A stretch of 27,524 nt of DNA from an uncultured Eubacteriales bacterium (lineage in GTDB: Bacteria > Bacillota > Clostridia > Oscillospirales > Acutalibacteraceae), in contig CAKSDA010000005.1 in the NCBI GenBank assembly GCA_934444895.1, forward strand, positions 1 to 27,524, in the 5' to 3' direction. Under the pieces are notes generated by a model. That model ran no database searches. It saw only the letters and a list, made by a program, of their open reading frames with translations, and was not told where the DNA came from. A program made the position numbers and the translations under genes. How positions within the stretch are numbered: position 1 is the first letter of the stretch; the number at the start of each line of letters is the position of its first letter. Of the stretch, positions 16,093-23,718 are shown one piece after another.

Positions 16093-18075
16093 ATGGATAA
16101 ATTTGTCGGAAAAAGACTTGACGGTCGATATGAAATCAGAGAAATAATCGGAGTGGGCGGCATGGCTGTTGTTTACAAAGCTTACGACAGCATTGAAGAC
16201 CGCATTGTTGCAATAAAAATTCTTAAAGAGGAATTTGCCTCGAACGAGGAATTTCAGCGTAGATTTAAAAATGAATCCAAGGCTATTGCAATTTTATCGC
16301 ATCCGAATATCGTAAAAGTTTATGATGTCAGTTTCGGCGATCTTATTCAGTACATTGTAATGGAGTATATTGACGGCATTACTTTAAAAGAGTATATTGA
16401 GCGCAATACAAATTTACAGTGGATAGACGCCGTTAATTTTACAATACAGATTTTAAGAGGTTTGCAGCATGCCCATGACAAAGGAATTGTTCACAGGGAT
16501 GTTAAGCCTCAAAATATAATGGTTTTAAAGGATAAAACAATTAAGGTGACCGATTTCGGCATTGCCCGTTTTGCAAGAAACGAATATAAGACGATAACTG
16601 ACAAGGCTATCGGTTCAGTTCATTATATCAGCCCTGAACAAGCTAAAGGCGAAGTTACAGACGAAAAAACAGATATCTATTCCGTAGGCGTTATTATGTA
16701 TGAAATGCTTACAGGTTCTCTGCCTTTTGAGGCTGAAAATGCGGTTTCGGTTGCAATTATGCAGCTTCAAACCGAACCGAAACTACCTACACATATTAAT
16801 CCGCTCATCCCATTAGGACTTGAGCAGATTACAATGAAGGCAATGCAAAAGGATACAAAATTCCGCTATAAATCGGCTGCAGAAATGCTGCGTGATTTGG
16901 AACAATTCAAAAGGGATCCGGATACGCTTTTTAATAACGATTATTTTGTTGATGATTCACCTACAAAGCACATTGATAATTTTTATTATGATGTTTCATC
17001 TTCCGAAAATAAGCCGAGTAAGGAGGATGAAACTCCAACGAAGGTTCCGGTTATACCAATACTTACCGGTGTTGCGGTAGCGTTTATTGCGGCAATTATT
17101 GTCTTGTGCCTTATTTTTATACCAAAGCTTATGGGCTCAACCGGAAACGAATTTCCTTGCCCCAACTATGTGGGAATGAAGTATGACGCTCTTGTTGCGG
17201 GGAAAAATGAATACGGTTTTGTTTTTGAACCGACATATGATTACAATTCCGAACAGGAAAACGGCGTTATTTTTGATCAGACGCCGAAGGCAAATAAAAA
17301 GGTTAAACGCGGGGCTACAATAAAGGTTTCGGTAAGTATAGGGGAGAAAACGGCTGTTGTGCCAACCGTTGCCGGATATGATGTTACACGCGCTAAAGGT
17401 ATGCTTGAGAATGAAGGCTTTACCGTTGTTACGGTGGAAGAAACAAGCGATGATGTCGCCGCTAATTTTGTAATAAGAACAGAACCGGCGGGCGGTTCAA
17501 ACATGCCGGCGAAAACAGAGATAAAAATGTTTGTAAGCACCGGTGCTCCCACCGAATATGCTGATATTCCTGATGTAACAAAATGCACCCTTGAGGACGC
17601 AAAACGCCTTATAGAGCGCGAAGGCTTTAAGGTTGGCACAATTAAAGAAGTAAGCAGTACCGCTGCAATGAAGGGATATGTTATTTCACAATCTCCCAGT
17701 GCATCTAAGGAAAAAACCGCCGGAAAAGGTACAGCAATTAATTTAACAGTCGGAAACGGCGTTGCAGTTTATAACTTCTCTTTAAAGGTTCCGCTGCCTG
17801 ATGATTATGTTTCGCAATACGGCACGGTTTCCGCATGGATTGGTAATAAGTGCGTTTCCGAAACATCAAAGCTTGATATTTGGAAATCCGGAAGCACAAC
17901 ATTCCAGATATCTACCGAAAGCCGCCAGGTTGAAGTAATTATTCGCTTATCTTCAGGTAATAACAAATATGATGATTATGTAACCTATAAAATCAACTCC
18001 GAAACCGGGGCTATAGATAATAAATATACCATTATTCATAACTATCCGGTTTCGTCAACCAGTACGGAAAATTAA
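16093..18075 (+). CDS. prkC: PASTA-domain Ser/Thr protein kinase (PrkC/StkP)
   Basis: A membrane kinase that senses muropeptides or lipid II and phosphorylates cell wall and translation targets. An N-terminal Hanks-type kinase domain spans about residues 13-275, with the glycine loop GVGGMAVVYKA, Lys42 in VAIK, HRDVKPQN (134-141) and DFG (154-156), so it should be active. One membrane segment is at about 319-345, then three extracytoplasmic PASTA repeats at about 354-418, 419-486 and 487-557, and a further beta-rich C-terminal domain of about 100 residues. ATG 16093 gives MDKFVGKRLDGRYEI; a GTG 24 bases upstream is possible but weaker. The rsgA gene starts 3 bases after the stop. Confidence 0.95.
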   Translation: MDKFVGKRLDGRYEIREIIGVGGMAVVYKAYDSIEDRIVAIKILKEEFASNEEFQRRFKNESKAIAILSHPNIVKVYDVSFGDLIQYIVMEYIDGITLKEYIERNTNLQWIDAVNFTIQILRGLQHAHDKGIVHRDVKPQNIMVLKDKTIKVTDFGIARFARNEYKTITDKAIGSVHYISPEQAKGEVTDEKTDIYSVGVIMYEMLTGSLPFEAENAVSVAIMQLQTEPKLPTHINPLIPLGLEQITMKAMQKDTKFRYKSAAEMLRDLEQFKRDPDTLFNNDYFVDDSPTKHIDNFYYDVSSSENKPSKEDETPTKVPVIPILTGVAVAFIAAIIVLCLIFIPKLMGSTGNEFPCPNYVGMKYDALVAGKNEYGFVFEPTYDYNSEQENGVIFDQTPKANKKVKRGATIKVSVSIGEKTAVVPTVAGYDVTRAKGMLENEGFTVVTVEETSDDVAANFVIRTEPAGGSNMPAKTEIKMFVSTGAPTEYADIPDVTKCTLEDAKRLIEREGFKVGTIKEVSSTAAMKGYVISQSPSASKEKTAGKGTAINLTVGNGVAVYNFSLKVPLPDDYVSQYGTVSAWIGNKCVSETSKLDIWKSGSTTFQISTESRQVEVIIRLSSGNNKYDDYVTYKINSETGAIDNKYTIIHNYPVSSTSTEN

Positions 18076-18078
18076 TTT

Positions 18079-18963
18079 ATGGATAACACCGTAGGTATTA
18101 TATTAAAAGCAATTGCCGGCTTCTATTATATAGATGTCGGCAATGATATATATGAATGTAAGGCAAGAGGCGTATTTAAAAAGGACGGCATTTCGCCAAC
18201 TGTAGGAGACAGGGTTGAGGTAACCGATATTGACGGTCGAAAGGGCGTTGTAGATAAAATACTTAAGAGGAAAAACCTGCTTATCAGGCCTCCAATTGCC
18301 AATATAGACCGCTTATTTATTATATCATCTCATGATACGCCAACCCCAAACGCGCTTATTATTGACCGCCTTACGGCAATTTGTGAAAACAGTAATATTG
18401 AACCGGTTATTATTTTTAATAAAAGTGATTTGGGCAGCATGGATAATTGGTGCGATTTATACAAAAAGGCGCATTTTACTTCAATTGCAACATCTGTAAA
18501 AACCGGTGAGGGTATTAAGGAAATACGGGATCTGCTAAAAGGAAAGGTGTCTGCATTTACCGGAAATTCAGGTGTTGGCAAATCCAGTATTTTAAATGCG
18601 GTTTTGCCTGAACTGAAACTCAAAGTCGGAGAGGTAAGCAAAAAGCTGGGCCGGGGCAGGCATACAACAAGGCATGTTGAACTTTTTCCGATATGCGGCG
18701 GGTATGTTGCCGATACTCCCGGGTTTTCCTCATTGGATATTGAAAAAACAATGGTTCTTTTGAAAGAAGATCTCCCGTATTTGTTTCCTGAATTTAACGA
18801 ATATATAGGTAAGTGTAAATTTTCATCCTGTACGCACACTGTTGAAAAAGGATGCGAAATTATTAAAAATACCCAAAACGGCAATATTGCCAAAAGCAGA
18901 TTTGAAAGTTATTGTTCGATTTACAACGAGATAAAGGACCTTCACAAATGGGAAATGAAATAA
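18079..18963 (+). CDS. rsgA: Small ribosomal subunit biogenesis GTPase RsgA
   Basis: RsgA is a circularly permuted GTPase that checks late 30S maturation. The 294-residue protein has an N-terminal OB fold, then the GTPase motifs in permuted order: NKSD (114-117) first, the P-loop GNSGVGKSS (162-170) next, and DTPG (212-215) last. The C-terminal zinc knuckle uses Cys246, Cys251, His253 and Cys259. The start follows prkC by 3 bases with only a weak ribosome site, which suggests coupling. In Bacillus rpe comes next; here thiN overlaps by 16 bases instead. Confidence 0.96.
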   Translation: MDNTVGIILKAIAGFYYIDVGNDIYECKARGVFKKDGISPTVGDRVEVTDIDGRKGVVDKILKRKNLLIRPPIANIDRLFIISSHDTPTPNALIIDRLTAICENSNIEPVIIFNKSDLGSMDNWCDLYKKAHFTSIATSVKTGEGIKEIRDLLKGKVSAFTGNSGVGKSSILNAVLPELKLKVGEVSKKLGRGRHTTRHVELFPICGGYVADTPGFSSLDIEKTMVLLKEDLPYLFPEFNEYIGKCKFSSCTHTVEKGCEIIKNTQNGNIAKSRFESYCSIYNEIKDLHKWEMK

Positions 18964-19595
18964 AAAGCAAAAAAATCAAAAAGTGTTATATAATATGCGG
19001 TTATTTACCTGAAATAAACGGAGAAGTTTTAAATAATATTTCTTCGGATGATTTTGTTGTTTGCGCTGATAATGGGTATGCATATGCTTTAAAAAACGGT
19101 ATAGTACCTGATTTAATTATAGGGGATTTTGACTCATATAAAGGAAAGGTTCCAAACGGCGACAATACTATTGTCTTGCCTGCTGAAAAGGATGATACCG
19201 ATTTAATGTACAGTTTAAAACACTGTATAAACTTGGGAATGAGAGATTTCATTATTACAGGCGCGACCGGTGGCAGATGCGATCATACATTGGCGTCGCT
19301 TACAACTTTATATTACGCTCTTTCAATAGGATGCATTGCCTGCATTTATGATAAGAATACCACCGTTTATGTAACGAACAAATGCTTAAATTTAAAAGCT
19401 CCTGAAAAACATTCTTATTTTTCGGTTTTTCCGGTTACTGAAGAAGCAAAAGTGAGCATCTGCGGCGCAAAATACAATTTAAAAAACAAAACGCTGAAAA
19501 ATTCATTTCCTTTAGGGGTGAGCAATGAGTTTGAGTCGGATTTGGTTGAAATTACCGTTTCAAGCGGAAGTGTATATGTACTTGTAACACAATAA
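18948..19595 (+). CDS. thiN: Thiamine pyrophosphokinase
   Basis: This enzyme makes thiamine diphosphate from thiamine and ATP. The 215-residue protein shows the family's acidic motifs: DNGYAYAL (Asp41), GDFDS (59-63) and KDDTDL (81-86), which bind Mg-ATP, plus the GATGGRCDHTLA segment. The start chosen, ATG 18948, is 9 bases after AAAGGA, inside the end of rsgA; an earlier in-frame ATG has no site. The order rsgA-(rpe)-thiN-spoVM is the Bacillus order without rpe. Confidence 0.93.
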   Translation: MGNEIKSKKIKKCYIICGYLPEINGEVLNNISSDDFVVCADNGYAYALKNGIVPDLIIGDFDSYKGKVPNGDNTIVLPAEKDDTDLMYSLKHCINLGMRDFIITGATGGRCDHTLASLTTLYYALSIGCIACIYDKNTTVYVTNKCLNLKAPEKHSYFSVFPVTEEAKVSICGAKYNLKNKTLKNSFPLGVSNEFESDLVEITVSSGSVYVLVTQ

Positions 19596-19634
19596 ACTCT
19601 AAGGCGTATACTGTACTAAGGGACGGTGGTGCAG

Positions 19635-19781
19635 GTGCGAAGAAAACCAAAAAGGTTTCCGATTTACATAATTTTTTTCGGAGTAGGCCTGATTGTTGCT
19701 TTTTATTGTCCCTTAAAAGTGCTGGTGCTCCTGCTGGCAATTGTAATTATTTATTTGGGAGCATGCAGTCTTAAATGCTGA
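19635..19781 (+). CDS. Small two-segment membrane protein between thiN and spoVM
   Basis: A 48-residue frame begins with a basic tail (RRKPKR), has one hydrophobic segment at about residues 9-26 and a second at about 29-44, and ends in a short Cys-containing tail. It could start at GTG 19635 or at GTG 19629 or 19626; AAGGGA at 19618-19623 fits 19629 or 19635 best. It is not recognised as a named family. Its place directly before spoVM suggests a possible sporulation or membrane role (inference). Evidence for coding is the ribosome site, the clean hydrophobic pattern with a positive N-terminus, and the tight fit between two genes: spoVM starts 16 bases later. Confidence 0.65.
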   Translation: MRRKPKRFPIYIIFFGVGLIVAFYCPLKVLVLLLAIVIIYLGACSLKC

Positions 19782-19796
19782 TAGGGGGAATTGTTT

Positions 19797-19880
19797 GTGA
19801 AGGTAGTAGTTGTAAAGAGTCCTAAAATGTTAAGAGGGTTATTAAGGCTTTTTTTCGGAATAAAAAATGAAGCCAGATAA
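19797..19880 (+). CDS. spoVM: Stage V sporulation protein M (SpoVM)
   Basis: A 27-codon gene, too short for usual gene finders. SpoVM is an amphipathic helix that recognises the positively curved forespore membrane and anchors the coat ATPase SpoIVA. The product begins MKVVVVKSPKMLRGLL and ends in an acidic/basic tail. It aligns without gaps over its first part to B. subtilis SpoVM (MKFYTIKLPKFLGGIV): Lys2, Lys7, Pro9, Lys10, Leu12 and Gly14 are the same. Pro9 is the residue known to matter for localisation. The start is GTG 19797 after AGGGGGAA at 8 bases. The position after thiN is the same as in Bacillus. Confidence 0.9.
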   Translation: MKVVVVKSPKMLRGLLRLFFGIKNEAR

Positions 19881-19955
19881 ATAACATTTACTGTTACATA
19901 AAATAAATTATTTTTTAAAACAAGTGTTGCGCTTGGTAGAGACTAATTTGATTTA

Positions 19956-19998
19956 AAGCAGAAATCCGACTCATTAAAAGTGAGTCGGATTTCTGCTT
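19956..19998. terminator. Strong bidirectional hairpin between spoVM and the LysM remnant
   Basis: An 18-bp perfect stem (19956-19973 with 19981-19998) closes a 7-base loop TTAAAAG. The + strand T tract after it is broken (ATTATTCGTTTTT) and the minus strand one is short, so it may work mainly by stem strength. It lies 75 bases after spoVM and 1 base after the stop of the minus-strand LysM fragment, so it serves as the shared end of two converging units. Confidence 0.65.
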
Positions 19999-19999
19999 A

Positions 20000-20113
20000 T
20001 TATTCGTTTTTAGTAACTATTGGAAGTATTATGTTCTGACCAACGAAGATATTATTAGGGCTATCAATACCATTCAGCGAAAGAATAATGTTCCTATATT
20101 TTTTCTTGAGTGC
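20000..20113 (-). pseudogene. Remnant of a LysM-domain protein (C-terminal end)
   Basis: The minus strand has an open stretch of 37 codons whose end reads ILSLNGIDSPNNIFVGQNI and then ILPIVTKNE before TAA at 20002-20000. This is the second half of a LysM peptidoglycan-binding repeat (LN-x-I-x-x-P-N-x-I-x-x-G-Q-x-I-x-I/L-P). A stop codon lies directly upstream at 20116-20114, and the first half of the repeat (the GDT-x-W-x-I-A part) cannot be found in any frame nearby. There is no start codon or ribosome site. It is read as the stub of a degraded cell wall or spore-coat protein gene. No other gene was seen in 19881-20297. Confidence 0.7.
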
Positions 20114-20255
20114 TTAATTGCCGGTTATACAAACATATTAGCCAAAATCATGAAACAGCATTCTGGACCATCGCACAATATTTGTTTTCAGATCGATATA
20201 TTAAAAACATTAAAACCAAAGAAAAACAAAAATTAACAAACAACAGAAAATTCAT

Positions 20256-20293
20256 AAAAATAAATGCTTATGAATTTGCCCGAATTCATAAGC
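20256..20293 (-). terminator. Terminator of the XRE regulator gene
   Basis: GCTTATGAATT (20266-20276) pairs perfectly with AATTCATAAGC (20283-20293) around the loop TGCCCG. Read on the minus strand it follows the regulator stop at once and is continued by ATTTATTTTT. On the + strand it also ends in GTTTTT, so it may work both ways and insulate the accessory operon. Confidence 0.75.
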
Positions 20294-20297
20294 GTTT

Positions 20298-20540
20298 TTA
20301 GTATATTTCTTGTTCTATGTTGTCAAATAGTTCGCAATCAAAAAATTCACGAACAGTAATTTCAAGACCATCACATATTTTTTTGATAGAAACAACTCCC
20401 GGATTTTGACTCTTTTCATTTAACATACTGTAAATTGTAGATGGAGCCACACCGGAAATATTAGCTAAGGCATTAATTGCTATATGTTTTTCTTCACACA
20501 ACTGAAGTATTCTTTTTGCGACTGCTTCTTTTGTATTCAC
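20298..20540 (-). CDS. XRE-family helix-turn-helix repressor
   Basis: An 80-residue single-domain DNA-binding protein of the Cro/CI (HTH_3) type. Helices are seen in order: a first amphipathic helix from about residue 5, the turn IAINALANISGVAPSTIYSML with the Ala-x-x-x-Gly-Val pattern of helix 2-3, then QNPGVVSIKKICDGLEITVREFF, the usual helix 4-5 ending. It has no sensor domain. The start is GTG at 20540, 7 bases after a perfect AAGGAGG. It is transcribed away from the zinc-ribbon operon across a 219-base shared region with palindromic sites, so autoregulation and repression of the operon are likely (inference). Confidence 0.9.
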   Translation of the reverse strand: MNTKEAVAKRILQLCEEKHIAINALANISGVAPSTIYSMLNEKSQNPGVVSIKKICDGLEITVREFFDCELFDNIEQEIY

Positions 20541-20572
20541 CAGCGTACCTCCTTATTACATAAAATTTTACT

Positions 20573-20612
20573 CAAAATTGCGATAAATCGTGTAGGATAT
20601 ATCGCAATTTTG
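20573..20612. promoter_or_regulatory. Palindromic operator candidate for the XRE regulator
   Basis: CAAAATTGCGATA (20573-20585) is the exact reverse complement of TATCGCAATTTTG (20600-20612), with a 14-base spacer. The core TTGCGATA occurs a third time at 20665-20672, 14 bases before the -35 box of the operon promoter. The palindrome begins 32 bases upstream of the regulator start codon. Confidence 0.65.
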
Positions 20613-20621
20613 GGATTAGTG

Positions 20622-20630
20622 TGATATAAT
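20622..20630 (+). promoter_or_regulatory. Possible second promoter (extended -10)
   Basis: TGATATAAT gives a perfect TATAAT with an upstream TG, 10 bases after the palindrome's right arm. No acceptable -35 box stands at 16-18 bases upstream; that position overlaps the palindrome. If active it would be directly blocked by a repressor bound there. Confidence 0.35.
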
Positions 20631-20686
20631 ATGTAATAAAGAACAAAAAATATACAAGAAAAGTTTGCGATATGTCGAAAACAGTG

Positions 20687-20715
20687 TTGACATTTGTAAA
20701 CATTTGTATTACAAT
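20687..20715 (+). promoter_or_regulatory. Sigma-A promoter of the zinc-ribbon operon, with direct repeat in the spacer
   Basis: TTGACA (20687-20692) and TACAAT (20710-20715) are 17 bases apart. Within and beside the spacer ACATTTGTA occurs twice, at 20690-20698 and 20700-20708, that is with a 10-base period, one helix turn. This is the kind of tandem site used by ribbon-helix-helix regulators, and the first gene of the operon encodes one. The transcript would start near 20722, about 38 bases before it. Confidence 0.75.
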
Positions 20716-20759
20716 AATGGCGTTGGATAATATCAGCAATACTATGGAGGTGTATAATC

Positions 20760-20963
20760 TTGGCTGGTAAAAAATTATTTATACCATCAAAACGCTATAA
20801 GGGTGATACCTCTGTTGTGTCTGCAAGATTACCGAACGAATTAATAAAAGATTTGGATCGTATTGCAGAGAACACTGGACGAAACAGAAATGAAATAATT
20901 ATGTTATGTTTGGAATTTGCAATAGATAATCTTGAAACAGATACAGACGGAAAAGAGGGGTAA
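20760..20963 (+). CDS. Ribbon-helix-helix (CopG/Arc-like) regulator
   Basis: A 67-residue protein with a short basic N-terminal arm, then TSVVSARLPNELIKDLDRIA and TGRNRNEIIMLCLEFAIDNL, the beta strand-helix-helix layout of the Arc/MetJ/CopG fold (strand VSARLP, helix A from NELIKDL, helix B from RNEIIMLCLEFA). The start is TTG 20760, 9 bases after GGAGG. It is the first gene of the tight accessory operon: the next start lies 1 base after its stop. It could repress its own promoter through the direct repeat there. It resembles antitoxin-type RHH proteins, but no toxin gene follows. Confidence 0.85.
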   Translation: MAGKKLFIPSKRYKGDTSVVSARLPNELIKDLDRIAENTGRNRNEIIMLCLEFAIDNLETDTDGKEG

Positions 20964-20964
20964 A

Positions 20965-21687
20965 ATGAGAAAGCATGGGATAATTCTATCGATATATTCG
21001 ATTATTGCTGCGTTATATATCGCTTTATCGCTAATATTGACTACCGAGAGAAACGCAGTGTTCTGGATTGGATTTGCAATTGTGCTGTTTGCGGTTGGCT
21101 TAACCGCAGTTATAACAGTAGTGACTAATCAAAAAAGAAGTTCGGCATTTCCGTTGGAAATTTCGATGTTGGCTTTTTCTACAATTTATGTTGCTGTTGT
21201 AGTTGCTATTAATATTTTATTTGGGTTCATATTTAACACATCTGTTAATATATTTATCAGTATTCATTTGATTTGCATGACCTTATACGCAATAATTACA
21301 ATCTTGATGTTTGCAACCAAGAATGTGGTAATAAAACAAAATAATCAAGTAAATGGTAAAATATGCGAAATGCAAATACTCATTTATGAATTTGAAAAAA
21401 TAAAAACAAAGCTTATAGATATGCAATTAGAAACAAGAAGAAAAGCTTTACCGCTTATTGACAGTCTTCTAGATGAGTTGAGATTTTCAGATTTTGGTTT
21501 GACCGTTGATGTCTCAGATATAGACACACGGCTTCGCTCTATGGCTGAGATGCTTTCTGCGGAAGTTGATAATTTGGTTTTAATTAAATCTGATGATATC
21601 ACAAGTATGGAAGCCATTATCAACGATATTAAAAAAGTGGTAAAGGATAGAAATATGCAAATCAGATTGATGAGTAGCGGTATTTAG
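20965..21687 (+). CDS. Four-TM membrane protein with cytoplasmic helical tail (A)
   Basis: The 240-residue protein is not recognised as a named family. Four hydrophobic segments lie at about residues 6-26, 32-53, 64-90 and 95-118. The remaining 120 residues are soluble, strongly helical and partly coiled-coil-like, with CEMQILIYEFEKIKTKLIDM and a region of regular Leu/Ile spacing around DSLLDELRFSDFGLTVDVSD. ATG 20965 follows GAGGGG at 5 to 6 bases; an in-frame start 33 bases earlier lies inside the RHH gene. The layout, four TM then a helical tail, is the same as in the protein encoded at 23018-23716, so the two may be distant paralogues that form one complex. Confidence 0.85.
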   Translation: MRKHGIILSIYSIIAALYIALSLILTTERNAVFWIGFAIVLFAVGLTAVITVVTNQKRSSAFPLEISMLAFSTIYVAVVVAINILFGFIFNTSVNIFISIHLICMTLYAIITILMFATKNVVIKQNNQVNGKICEMQILIYEFEKIKTKLIDMQLETRRKALPLIDSLLDELRFSDFGLTVDVSDIDTRLRSMAEMLSAEVDNLVLIKSDDITSMEAIINDIKKVVKDRNMQIRLMSSGI

Positions 21688-21699
21688 GGAGGAATAAAA

Positions 21700-23001
21700 A
21701 TGGCAATAATAAAGGTTGTTAAATATAATGGCAGTCCGGATGTATTTGCTTGGAAATATCCAAGTGAAGAATTAAGTACTTGGACACAGTTAATAGTCAA
21801 TGAATCACAAGAAGCGATACTTTTCAAGGGTGGTAAAGCACTGGATGTGTTTCAAAGCGGTCGTCACACTTTAGAAACTGCCAATATTCCGATTTTAAAT
21901 AAGATTATCAATCTTCCCTTTGGTGGTCGTTCACCATTTACTGCGGAGGTTTGGTACATAAACAAGGTAAACTCACTTGATATTAAGTGGGGCACAGCTT
22001 CACCAATTCAGTTGCAGGATCCTAAATATTCTGTATTTATCCCTGTGAGAGCATTTGGACAGTTTGGAATTAGAATTGAAAACTCCAAACAGTTCCTTGT
22101 TAAATTGGTCGGAACACTTTCTGTATTTGATAAAACCAATATTCTTAAATATTTCCGCGGTTTATATCTTACAAAGGTAAAAGATGCGATTTCCTCTTAT
22201 TTGGTACATAAACAAATAAGTATTATGGAGATCAATGCTTATATTGAAGAACTCTCTACATATCTGCAAGAAAAGATGCAGCCTGTACTCGAGGAATACG
22301 GCATAAAACTTGTTAACTTTTATGTTAATGACATCAGTGTTCCCGAAGATGATGCGGCGGTAAAGAAACTCAAAGATGCTCTTGCAAAGAAGGCCGAGAT
22401 GAATATCATCGGATACAACTATCAGCAAGAGCGTTCCTTCAATACTTTGGAAGGTGCAGCAAAGAATCCTGGAACTTCCGGAGATCTTATGGGCGCAAGT
22501 TTAGGTCTTGGAATGGGCGTGACTATGGGCGGTGCAGTCAGTGGCCAATTTGGTGGAATTGCAAAAACGCTTGATACAAGTGCTGAAGACACAAAATCTT
22601 GTCCTTCTTGCGGTGCTATAATGCCCAAAAGCAAACGATTCTGTTCCGACTGCGGTTGTGATACCAACAAAAAAGAAGAGAAAAATGCAAAAGATACTGT
22701 AAAATGCAGCAATTGTGGCTTTGAGTATAAAAATACGATGAAGTTCTGTCCCGAATGCGGTGATAAATATAATCCTTGCCCCAAATGTGGTGCTGATTTG
22801 CCCGAAGGTGCTGTAACATGCACATACTGCGGATATGAAGCTCCGCAGCCTTGCCCTCATTGTGGTGCTGCCCTCCCTGGTAAGAACACAAGATTCTGTC
22901 CTGAATGTGGCAAGTCTTTAATAAAAACTTGTCCATCTTGTAATTCTCCGATAACCAGTACTCCTAAATTCTGCCCTGAGTGTGGTACAAAAATAGAGTG
23001 A
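21700..23001 (+). CDS. SPFH-domain protein with five C-terminal zinc ribbons (YdjI-like)
   Basis: The first 245 residues form an SPFH/Band 7-type domain of the YdjI 'virion core protein-like' group: an opening with VFAWKYPSEELSTWTQLIVNESQEAILF, GRHTLETANIPIL, and the later VLEEYGIKLVNFYVNDISVPED typical of SPFH proteins. A Gly-rich linker follows (about 255-290). From Cys301 to the end there are five zinc ribbons in tandem, each CxxC-(11-14 residues)-CxxC. There is no TM segment, so attachment to the membrane would be through the SPFH domain. In B. subtilis YdjI works with a PspA protein in membrane stress; no PspA gene is present here. It has 433 residues and lies 12 bases after the previous gene. 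Confidence 0.9.
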   Translation: MAIIKVVKYNGSPDVFAWKYPSEELSTWTQLIVNESQEAILFKGGKALDVFQSGRHTLETANIPILNKIINLPFGGRSPFTAEVWYINKVNSLDIKWGTASPIQLQDPKYSVFIPVRAFGQFGIRIENSKQFLVKLVGTLSVFDKTNILKYFRGLYLTKVKDAISSYLVHKQISIMEINAYIEELSTYLQEKMQPVLEEYGIKLVNFYVNDISVPEDDAAVKKLKDALAKKAEMNIIGYNYQQERSFNTLEGAAKNPGTSGDLMGASLGLGMGVTMGGAVSGQFGGIAKTLDTSAEDTKSCPSCGAIMPKSKRFCSDCGCDTNKKEEKNAKDTVKCSNCGFEYKNTMKFCPECGDKYNPCPKCGADLPEGAVTCTYCGYEAPQPCPHCGAALPGKNTRFCPECGKSLIKTCPSCNSPITSTPKFCPECGTKIE

Positions 23002-23017
23002 GGTTAAGGTGACTATA

Positions 23018-23716
23018 ATGAACAAACTAAAAAATAATTTAATTTCTACATTTGGCTTTTTGCTATTTATTGCCTTAACAGTTGTAATATATTATTTACT
23101 TCCATATGAAAAATTGTTGATGGATAAAAATACTTTGTTTGGTGTCATAATTTCGGAAGTGATTACATTATTGGGAACTCTGTTCTATAACACCGTGTCC
23201 GACAAAAAGAAACTTACGATGACAGCAGGTGGTTATACAATACTTTTCGGTTATCAAGTTTCAGTCATTATATTATCAATATTGTTTGTTTTTTATTACA
23301 GAAATGCGATTGCAACATATAAAATTATCTTTGTTTGTTTAACTGGAGTATTTTTAATTTCGTTAGTTTTAGTATATTTTTCCGGCAAGAAGGTTTCTGA
23401 TAAAGCAAATGCCGTTGATAACGCTTGCCGCTTTTTTAAAGTACTGGAATATAAAACAGAGTGCTTAAACTCCATAGATTGCGAAAAAGCCATTCATAGC
23501 GAGCTTATAAAAATAGATGGCGCAGTAAAAAGTTGTGATCAGAGTGTTTGTGTTGACACTGATCGTCTAATAGACGATAGTGTTAATGCCTTGTTGGAAC
23601 TGTTGAATGTTAAAGAAATAAATAATAACCAAGTTCTTGGATCATGTGAAAAAACGATGTGCCTTATTAATCAGAGGAACGCTGAAGTGTGCAGATTGAA
23701 AGTCGGAGGTATATGA
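23018..23716 (+). CDS. Four-TM membrane protein with cytoplasmic helical tail (B)
   Basis: A 232-residue protein without a recognised family name. Hydrophobic segments lie at about residues 9-29, 39-58, 70-94 and 101-121; the last 110 residues are soluble and helical, ending in a region with several cysteines (NSIDCEKA, KSCDQSVCVD, GSCEKTMC) not arranged as a zinc ribbon. ATG 23018 is preferred to GTG 23009 because AAGG lies 8 bases before it. The shape matches the protein at 20965-21687, and both tails have an 'Ile/Leu-rich helix, short Asp-containing loop, helix' pattern (VDVSDIDTRL in one, VDTDRLIDDS in the other). It lies 16 bases after the SPFH gene. Confidence 0.82.
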   Translation: MNKLKNNLISTFGFLLFIALTVVIYYLLPYEKLLMDKNTLFGVIISEVITLLGTLFYNTVSDKKKLTMTAGGYTILFGYQVSVIILSILFVFYYRNAIATYKIIFVCLTGVFLISLVLVYFSGKKVSDKANAVDNACRFFKVLEYKTECLNSIDCEKAIHSELIKIDGAVKSCDQSVCVDTDRLIDDSVNALLELLNVKEINNNQVLGSCEKTMCLINQRNAEVCRLKVGGI

Positions 23717-23718
23717 TT

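Noticed and set aside
20110..20301. Plus-strand 63-residue frame after the LysM stub
   Set aside because: No ribosome site, Lys/Asn-rich, overlaps the LysM remnant and ends in the terminator hairpin.
20760..20963. RHH protein as antitoxin of a toxin-antitoxin pair
   Set aside because: The following gene is a four-TM protein with a helical tail, not a recognisable toxin.
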